Of a DNA stretch of 64,000 bases, positions 58,090-64,000 are shown piece after piece. Numbering within the stretch: position 1 is the first letter of the stretch; each line of letters begins with the position of its first letter. Location: contig QANZ01016320.1 of assembly GCA_003254925.1 (NCBI GenBank), positions 46,478 to 110,477 on the forward strand. The letters are read 5' to 3'. A model generated the notes under the pieces. It was not told the DNA's origin. It saw nothing but the letters and a program-made list of their open reading frames with translations, and did no database searches. This DNA comes from Chamaecrista fasciculata. Lineage: Eukaryota > Streptophyta > Magnoliopsida > Fabales > Fabaceae. A program made the translations under genes and the position numbers.

Positions 58090-58520
58090 AAAAACTAAAT
58101 GGTCCAATGTTTATTTGGACTCATTATCTTTGTCTTGAAGTCCATTTTGGTCCATTATTTCTTTTAAAAAAGTTCAAATTAGTCTATTATTTATATAACT
58201 TTGGTTTAAAATGGTCATGTCATAAGTTATTTTGTCTCTTTATTTAATTTTTGATAATATGATATTTGACCTAGTGTCTCACTCTCTTTCATACTTATAT
58301 GTCTTTTCTTCCTCTCATGCATGGTATTTTTCAATAACATAAACTTTCAAATGTCATGTCATTAAATCAGAGAAAAAAGATAAAACTTAATAGTAAGACT
58401 ATTTTGAACCAAGTTGCATATATAATGGATCAATTTAAATTTTTTGAAAGAAAATAGACCAAAATGAATTTTGAAATAAAGATAATGGATCACAATGACA
58501 ATTCGACCAAACTAAAATTG
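58090..58520. mobile_element. Long-inverted-repeat MITE, about 430 bp (Mutator-like)
   Basis: The left arm (CTAAATGGTCC..., CATTTTGGTCCATTATTTC) and inverted right arm (GAAAATAGACCAAAATG, AATTCGACCAAACTAAAAT) pair over about 120 bp. It follows the Stowaway MITE within 40 bp. The exact ends and target duplication are not resolved. Confidence 0.55.
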
Positions 58521-58784
58521 TTGGGCTATATTTTTTAAAAAACGATATAACTATTTTATTAGAAGGATTTTATTAGTAATTTGGATAGGACTTTTGGGCT
58601 GGTAGATTGGTCGATAGATCTAGATCTACCATCCTAAGCCCAAAAATGGTTCCTGTTTAAGTAAATAGGAAGGTAAATTTTGGGGCAAACATTTTCTGGA
58701 GTTGTAATATTAGTAATTTGGAAAATTAAGCATGTGTAAATCATAACAACTTTTTTTTAAAAAAAATAACTAAATAACTTCTCG

Positions 58785-59347
58785 TCTTCTTTTTCTACTT
58801 CCAGTTTTTAGATTTGAAGAGTTTTATTGCAGTATCTCTTCATCTTTTCCTTTCTTTTTTTTTTGTCTTCTAGTTTTGAATAAATTCAGATCTGGGTTTT
58901 AATCGTCTTTGTTTGGTGGCTGTTTTTCCAGATTTGATTATCCCCCTTGATTAGTAGTGTTTTTTAGTTTCCGGCTTGGCCGTGTTTAGTTGTTTTTTTT
59001 TTTAGTTTTGTGTTTTCTAATATTCAGATCTTGCTCGTATGGTATATTTGCTGAGGCAGGTGGTTTCTTTATTCGCGAAGATGTTTTCTTCTTTGATGAA
59101 CAGTAGGTGCAATGGTAAACTTTTTGTTGGCAACACATTTGGTGATGTATTGAATCCTCCGGATTTCATCCTTATTGGATCAACATTCCTTATAGGAATA
59201 GTTTATGTGCTCATTTCGCCTATAGTTCAACAATGTTTACGATTTATCTTTTATGTTTTATCAGTGTTGAAATATTTTATCGTTTGTAAGTGCTGTTTGG
59301 CTTTTATATAATATATCTTTATCTTTTCTGATCAAAAAAAAGAAAAG
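58785..59347 (+). mobile_element. LINE-like 3' end with poly(A), 5'-truncated
   Basis: The segment ends TATCTTTATCTTTTCTGATC followed by A8 and GA repeats, typical of plant L1-type 3' ends. The flanks 58690-58780 and 59340-59390 together match 61140-61295, where the segment is absent. That supports an insertion of about 560 bp. An open frame at 59039-59311 has no reverse-transcriptase motif and is probably 3'-UTR chance. Confidence 0.6.
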
Positions 59348-59399
59348 AAAAGTGTATTTAATAGGTTTAGTAGTTCTTTTTTCTCTTATTTTACTCATG

Positions 59400-59560
59400 A
59401 GTGTGATCTAATGGTTTCTTACTTGGCCTCTTAACCAAGTGATGGGGTTCGAATCTCACCTTTAGGTATGAAAAGTATTATGTAGCCAGTCGTTTACCCT
59501 TAAGTAGAGGACCCGCGACGGAGGGATTAGTTATACCCTCGATTTATATAAAAACAAAGT
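59400..59560 (+). mobile_element. tRNA-derived SINE
   Basis: An A-box-like GTGTGATCTAATGG (59401) and a B-box GGGGTTCGAATCTCACC (59444-59460) stand at the usual pol III spacing. They are followed by a tRNA-unrelated body with GGACCCGCGACGGAGGG and an A-rich end. It is not a functional tRNA, because no acceptor stem can be formed. Confidence 0.65.
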
Positions 59561-60546
59561 GTCTATACAATAAAACAAATAATGTGATGAGGAGAGAGAG
59601 AGAGAATTTATAAGACACATTAGGGACCGAAATGAAACAAAAAAATAGTACATACTAAAATGAAATATAAGGCAAATATTAGGGACAAAAATGATATTTT
59701 TTTAGGGCAGGGTTTCATTGTAAATCACATGGTACAATTTGAAAATTTTTGAACTACAGAGTACCATCGACCAAACCTAAAGAACTAATTCTGTAATTTA
59801 TCCTTACATTTTGATTTTTCTAATTTTTTTCACACATATGTTCAAATAGGCGAACACTATAAATTGTTATGAGCTTTTCAAAAATCAAAACCCTTTTCTA
59901 ATCAAGCAAAATTAACAATAGTTTTTTGTTTCAGAATATTAGAGATGTATATTATAAAATAGATTACTTTTTATCTTTTTTGAAATTATAGACTTTTGTA
60001 ACTACTTTTTTTATAAAAAATAATTATTTTTTAACAAAATTATTTGTAATATAAATGTTATATAACTTTATAATTCTACATTTTTTTACAACAAATTAAA
60101 AACTTAATTTTTGTTTAAATATATATTTTACCAATTCAATAAGTTACATTTATATTGTCTATCATTGGATCATATGGATGGTTGAGATTGGACCATATCA
60201 CTTAATTCATGGATGTAACAAGTGGCATAATACACTCATCCTTATTATATTTATATATGGCATACAAAATAAATCAATCTAAAATATTTGAAGTTGTTTA
60301 CTATTCTTTTTTTGTTTTTATTTCTTCCATAAAACCCCTCTCATTTACAGAAGGACATAATCCAATTTTCTAGATGGCATAACCCAATTTCATGCTTAAA
60401 TAGCAAGTTAGTTACCTAATACAAATTCAAAATCCATTTCTCTTTAGAAAGAAATCATTAATTGAGCTTATAACAACTTCTAGATTCAAAATTAACATAT
60501 ATAGCAAGTACATATGTTTTTTCCCATTAAGGTTCTTCATCAGAGA

Positions 60547-61170
60547 ACAAAATTGTTTAATTTTGTTTTTTTCCAAAACAAAACGGTTTAATTCAACACT
60601 ATATTTTCTACTCTAATGTATCTCAAATGACTTTCTATAACTAAAATATTTCTACCGAATATATAAAAGTTACATGAGATGGATTTACAAGTTTTTTGTC
60701 TTTTCTTTTCCTGATGAATAGATGGATTTTTTTAACAAAAGAAAATATATATAAAAAACTTGTCATTTGCATGAACAGTGTTGTAATGACATATTCTTTA
60801 AAACTAACTAATCTTCCTAAAAATAGAAAGAAAAGGCCAAAGCCCATAGCTAGTGAGATGATAAATCCCAAAAGCCCAAAAGTCTGCCATCTATAGATGA
60901 TAAATCTATCTTAATGAGCCCAATAATGGCCTCAACTCAATGTCTTAGTGGGTAAAGTCATACATTTCTAAAAGCCCATAGCTAGTGAGATGTGCATGGA
61001 GTATGTTGAATAATTTGTTTAGTTGAATTCATTAGCATTTAACTAATAAAATTATTTTTTCTTCCTTACAGTAAACCAAAGTATTTAATGTTATCTATGA
61101 GCCATAATTAGAAACAGAAAATCATATAGTGAAAAAAAAAGATACATCTGTTGATATTTTAGAGTTGTAA
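60547..61170. other. AT-rich intergenic DNA with no gene seen
   Basis: Only short frames without motifs are present. A possible micro-insertion at 60547-60593 (16-bp repeat with two mismatches around a T7 run) is weak. Confidence 0.5.
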
Positions 61171-61330
61171 TATTAGTAGTTTAAAAAATTAAGCATGTGC
61201 AAATTGACAAGTTTTATTTTTTTAAAAATTAAACTAATTGATATAGTAAAGAAAAGTGTATTTGATAGGTCTTATACTTTTCTCTTCCCTTGTTCTACGT
61301 TAACAATTAGATTTGTTTTCATTGCTATAC

Positions 61331-61376
61331 AAATTTTCAAATATGTTTTTTTTTACCGGAAATTTTCAAATATGTT
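61331..61376 (-). mobile_element. Micro-insertion T7-ACCGG with 17-bp target duplication
   Basis: AAATTTTCAAATATGTT is repeated exactly at 61331-61347 and 61360-61376. The 12-nt insert reads CCGGT followed by A7 on the minus strand. Confidence 0.75.
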
Positions 61377-61479
61377 ACCTAAGGACGATGAAAAATAAAT
61401 TGGTAGCTAGGTAAATTTTGGGGCAAATATGTTGGTTGCAAATCAAAAGATTCATATTCCTTCACTTTTTTGTGGTAAC

Positions 61480-61590
61480 AAAAAGTTTAGGTGAGTTAAC
61501 TACTAACAAGGTCCTCACATCGGAGGCGGGATTCAAACTTACGACTTTATGGGTTATGAGTTGACTCCTTACCAACTGGGTCAACCTTTG
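61480..61590 (-). mobile_element. tRNA-derived SINE fragment, minus strand
   Basis: Read on the minus strand: GACCCAGTTGGTAAGGAGTC, then GTAAGTTTGAATCCCGCCTC as B-box, then GATGTGAGGACC. It is the same family as the degenerate copy at 27270-27450. Confidence 0.6.
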
Positions 61591-61626
61591 TTAACTTCCA
61601 TTTTTTTTGAATCTATGTGACAACAC

Positions 61627-61667
61627 AATTCTTTGTAGGTTTCAAGCCAAAAAAAAAATTCTTTGTA
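61627..61667 (+). mobile_element. Micro-insertion with oligo(A), 11-bp target duplication
   Basis: AATTCTTTGTA occurs at 61627-61637 and 61657-61667. The 19-nt insert is GGTTTCAAGCC followed by A8. Confidence 0.6.
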
Positions 61668-62057
61668 AGCGCGCGAACTTATCTTAATTTATTACAAGAA
61701 AGCGGTGATTGAAATTAATTAATTAATTTTTTTGATATATATATATAATGACAATGATAGAAAAAATTTCATTATAGAACAACGTAAAAGACGGAAGGAA
61801 CAGATAGAGATTACAGAGATTAGGCATGGAAAATTAAATAAGCTGTAATATTTCCATGACATAGATATATAATGGGCATCATGAAGCCAACATCAACATA
61901 TATAGAGGATGATTCCTCGATGAATAGTAGTGAGCTTCTTTCAATTCACACCCTGACAAAAATCAAGAAGAAAATGGTCCCAATTAAAGTTATATATATA
62001 TATTGAATATTAATAGTGGAGATGGGCGGACAATAGAGAAATGAATGAAGTTACGTA

Positions 62058-62646
62058 CTATTGGTAGTGAATATTTATTTTGCCGGCGTCAGTGTCAGCG
62101 ATGACAGAGAAGGCTTCTTGAGAGAGATCGATGGTTGCTTGACATCCCGGAGAAGGGCAGCGATCGACGATCTTGACGGTGACAGATCCACTCCGGCAAG
62201 GCTGAGAGACGCCGGCGTTGGTGGCGCCGGTGCAGGTGACGGTGTACATTCTGCCGCAGGCGCCTCCGTTATCCCAGATGTCGTCGCTTGCTGCTCCTAT
62301 CATTGTTCCTTCATCTGTGTACCCGTAGCACGCTGATGCTGCATTTCATTAAGTGCATCCCAATAATTCCCATCAAACTTACGCTATTAACTAATTATCA
62401 GTATCACCACTACTATATCTATCTATATATATGTATCTTTGTAATTTGTCTTTCTATATGATCAAGGGTAAGCATATATAATGTGTGTATTAATTAATTA
62501 ATATATTAGTACTGGGTATACTTACGAACGTATTCTGTGTAGAAAGTAGCAGTTCCAGTGGTTGCAGATGCCACCTGGACAAGGGTTGTAATAGCAAGCG
62601 CCATGGCCACCACTTTCACTGCAACTGCATTCATCTTGAGTGCCAT
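62058..62646 (-). CDS. EG45-like/plant natriuretic peptide (PNP-A-like) secreted protein, two exons
   Basis: Minus strand: exon 1 62646-62526, exon 2 62338-62058. The intron has GTAAGT and an AG acceptor, phase 1, giving 133 residues. Residues 1-28 are a signal peptide (VVAMALAITTLVQVASA). The mature part starts TTGTATFYTEYVPSACYGY and contains DDIWDNGGACGR, VTCTG, VKIVDRCPSPGC and TIDLSQEAFSVIAD: the double-psi beta-barrel of expansin domain 1, EG45 and barwin-like proteins. The conserved Cys residues and the VDRC motif are present, and the length equals that of PNP-A. No expansin domain 2 follows. By family knowledge these apoplastic proteins influence water and ion balance and defence; no enzyme activity is established. 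The start is supported by the signal peptide and a TATA box at 62730-62737. A SINE lies just upstream. Confidence 0.93.
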
Positions 62647-62729
62647 TTCACTTTTTGATACTTTGGGCTTCAACCTAAAAACACCAATGTATTATTAGGC
62701 ATCCAAGTTGATGGGTGGGGTTATGCTCC

Positions 62730-62737
62730 TTTTATAA
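62730..62737 (-). promoter_or_regulatory. TATA box of the PNP-A-like gene
   Basis: TTATAAAA on the minus strand lies about 85 bp upstream of the ATG at 62646. The SINE at 62775-62967 begins about 40 bp further upstream. Confidence 0.55.
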
Positions 62738-62774
62738 CAAACATTTTAATTGCCATTCATTAATTAATTAATTT

Positions 62775-62967
62775 CATTTTTTTTATTTTTGGGTTGTCCA
62801 AGTATTCTTAGCCCGATAGACTAAAGACTAATCTTCTGCGAACCTGAGCTCCATTTAAGGATTTGCCGCAAGTCAATTGGTTGCTGCATACACAAGGCGG
62901 GAATTGAACTCCCGACACTTGCTTAAGCAACCTAATGAGATAACCACTAAACCAACCAAGCTCGGTT
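62775..62967 (-). mobile_element. tRNA-derived SINE, near full length, in the PNP-A-like promoter
   Basis: On the minus strand: GAGCTTGGTTGGTTTAGTGG (A-box), then GTCGGGAGTTCAATTCCCGC (B-box), then a body with GGACAACCC and an A-rich end near 62775. This differs from the SINE families at 59400 and 61480. The tRNA-like head is well preserved, so it is probably fairly young. Confidence 0.75.
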
Positions 62968-63619
62968 ACATTTTCTTAATTAATTCAACCATCAGTGACA
63001 CTCTTCACACGTTTCTCCTCACAGCCCCCACTACTCTATCTAACTATTCTATATCCCCAGCTGCCTGACTCAGAAATTCTAGGGAGTGAGTCATTTAATT
63101 TCTCAGTCAAATTAGAGAAAATAATATATTTAGATTTCATATATACATTATTTAGGTTGTTAATTTGTAAAATTTTCTTCTCTTATCTCTCCAACTTTTC
63201 AAACTTCAACTTTCCTCGAACGATTTCTTCTTTTTTTTTAAAAATAAAAATCTATCATTTCACCATTTGAATTTCTGCTGAAATTATATTAATATATTAG
63301 CAGTTATTCTGCATTGATTTATCATAAAGGAAGTGAGATAGTGCCGGCAAAAAATGCTTCTCACGAAGACTATATAGGATTAATCGATCACCAAACTCAA
63401 CCCATCTTCACTTATTTAAATGGGTTGAGTTGAGTTAGTTAATTACATGCTTTCACATCATAGCTACTCGAAACCCACCCGTTTAATCTTAAAGTTAACT
63501 ACATATTTTTCCGTAGTTTCACATCATTTCAAAGTCCTGCTAGTTACGCTCCAGAGTCAAACGTGACAGGAGTGGACTGAGTGAATGTGTTGTTAGAATT
63601 AACTACACTTTCCCCACCA

Positions 63620-63626
63620 TATATAA
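63620..63626 (+). promoter_or_regulatory. TATA box of the terminal membrane-protein gene
   Basis: TATATAA lies 68 bp upstream of the ATG at 63694, leaving a leader of about 40 nt. Confidence 0.45.
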
Positions 63627-63693
63627 CTTGCCATGCCTCCTGCCATCTACACCACTCCATTCTACTATCATCACTCCATCGATCTCCTGAACA

Positions 63694-64000
63694 ATGGAAC
63701 CCAATTTGCTTCTTTCTAGTGTTGTGGGAATCCTTAGAGAATCCCATGCAGTTTTTCTGAAAAACAAGATCCTTATGGCCTCTGTCTCCTTCCTCATCCT
63801 TTTCCTCTACTCTTCCCTCGTACTATGCAACTTCTTCTCCATCAAGCCTTTGCTGATTGATGTTATCATGAAGCAAACTCTTCTCTACTTGACAAGTCCA
63901 GCTAGTTCTCAACACACCAACATCGTCCTTGCCATCACATCCGATGTACGCAACATTGCAGTGCTCGAATGGCTCTTCATTCTTGCTTTCTCCATTGCCT
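63694..64000 (+). CDS. Plant integral membrane protein, 5' part only (runs off the window)
   Basis: An ATG at 63694 opens a frame that stays open to the last base, giving 102 residues so far. It starts MEPNLLLSSVVGILRESHAV, followed by FLKNKILMASVSFLILFLYS (about 21-40) leading into a membrane segment to about residue 48. A polar stretch (SPASSQHTNIVLAITSDV) and a second hydrophobic run starting LEWLFILAFSIA follow. The LLxxxxGILRES...FLKNKxL layout resembles a plant family of multispanning membrane proteins of unknown function. GC content is clearly higher than in the flanks, as in coding DNA. No signal peptide is evident, only a signal-anchor-like first segment. Confidence 0.75.
   Translation, partial: MEPNLLLSSVVGILRESHAVFLKNKILMASVSFLILFLYSSLVLCNFFSIKPLLIDVIMKQTLLYLTSPASSQHTNIVLAITSDVRNIAVLEWLFILAFSIA

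Noticed and set aside
59039-59311. 90-codon frame with hydrophobic runs
   Set aside because: Lies inside the LINE-like 3' segment and lacks any reverse-transcriptase or nuclease motif.
59401-59470. tRNA gene
   Set aside because: A- and B-box-like motifs are present, but no acceptor or anticodon stem can be formed; SINE head.
62880-62965. tRNA gene on the minus strand
   Set aside because: tRNA-like head continues into a SINE body with an A-rich tail; the ends do not pair.
1-64000. CRISPR array, bacterial operons or phage genes
   Set aside because: None present; split genes, MITEs and TAS3 show plant nuclear DNA.

Overview
This is an AT-rich plant nuclear window, most likely from a eudicot and plausibly a legume, although nothing here fixes the species. 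The evidence is GT-AG split genes with short exons, plant-only families (FORKED/VAN3-binding, ATL RING-H2, AIF-type HLH, PNP-A/EG45), a TAS3 trans-acting siRNA locus, and many plant transposons (Stowaway, hAT and Mutator-like MITEs, tRNA-derived SINEs, Ty1/copia fossils). A run of 354 Ns at 47416-47769 and one N at 18920 mark assembly uncertainty.

Layout. 1-660: transposon-derived inverted repeat. 994-3816 (+): four-exon gene of unknown function with a duplicated motif. 3817-7380: intergenic. 7381-7611 (+): tiny single-exon atypical HLH protein. 7612-17517: about 10 kb without a convincing gene, rich in microsatellites and very small poly(A)-bearing insertions. 17518-18105 (+): AIF-type HLH gene. 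18106-28468: intergenic, with an LTR fragment, a broken copia fossil (20338-about 23180), another LTR-like piece, a LINE-like sequence and a Tourist-like MITE. 28469-32070 (+): eight-exon FORKED-like gene with a hAT MITE in intron 4. 32371-36144 (-): copia element with two LTRs and an exact 5-bp target duplication. 37216-40634 (+): nine-exon GPI mannosyltransferase 3 (PIG-B/APTG1). About 44925-45430 (+): TAS3 non-coding RNA. 46227-51559: MITE-rich block containing the gap. 53279-54673 (+): ATL46/47-type RING-H2 ubiquitin ligase. 56402-61600: Mutator-like and Stowaway MITEs, SINEs and a LINE end. 62058-62646 (-): two-exon PNP-A/EG45-like secreted protein. 63694-64000 (+): start of a membrane-protein gene that runs off the window.

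The genes are independent plant loci, not a pathway cluster. Several fall in the growth/auxin/brassinosteroid sphere by family: TAS3 (restrains ARF2/3/4), the FORKED-like protein (PIN1 positioning and vein patterning), and two non-DNA-binding HLH proteins.

The strongest single result is the TAS3 locus. Counting 21-nt steps upstream from the predicted miR390 cut at 45350/45351 puts the conserved tasiARF exactly in register D6(+). The most unusual recurring structure is a family of roughly 10-20-nt insertions made of an oligo(A) run plus a few bases, each between direct repeats of about 10-18 bp. They look like extremely 5'-truncated LINE insertions.
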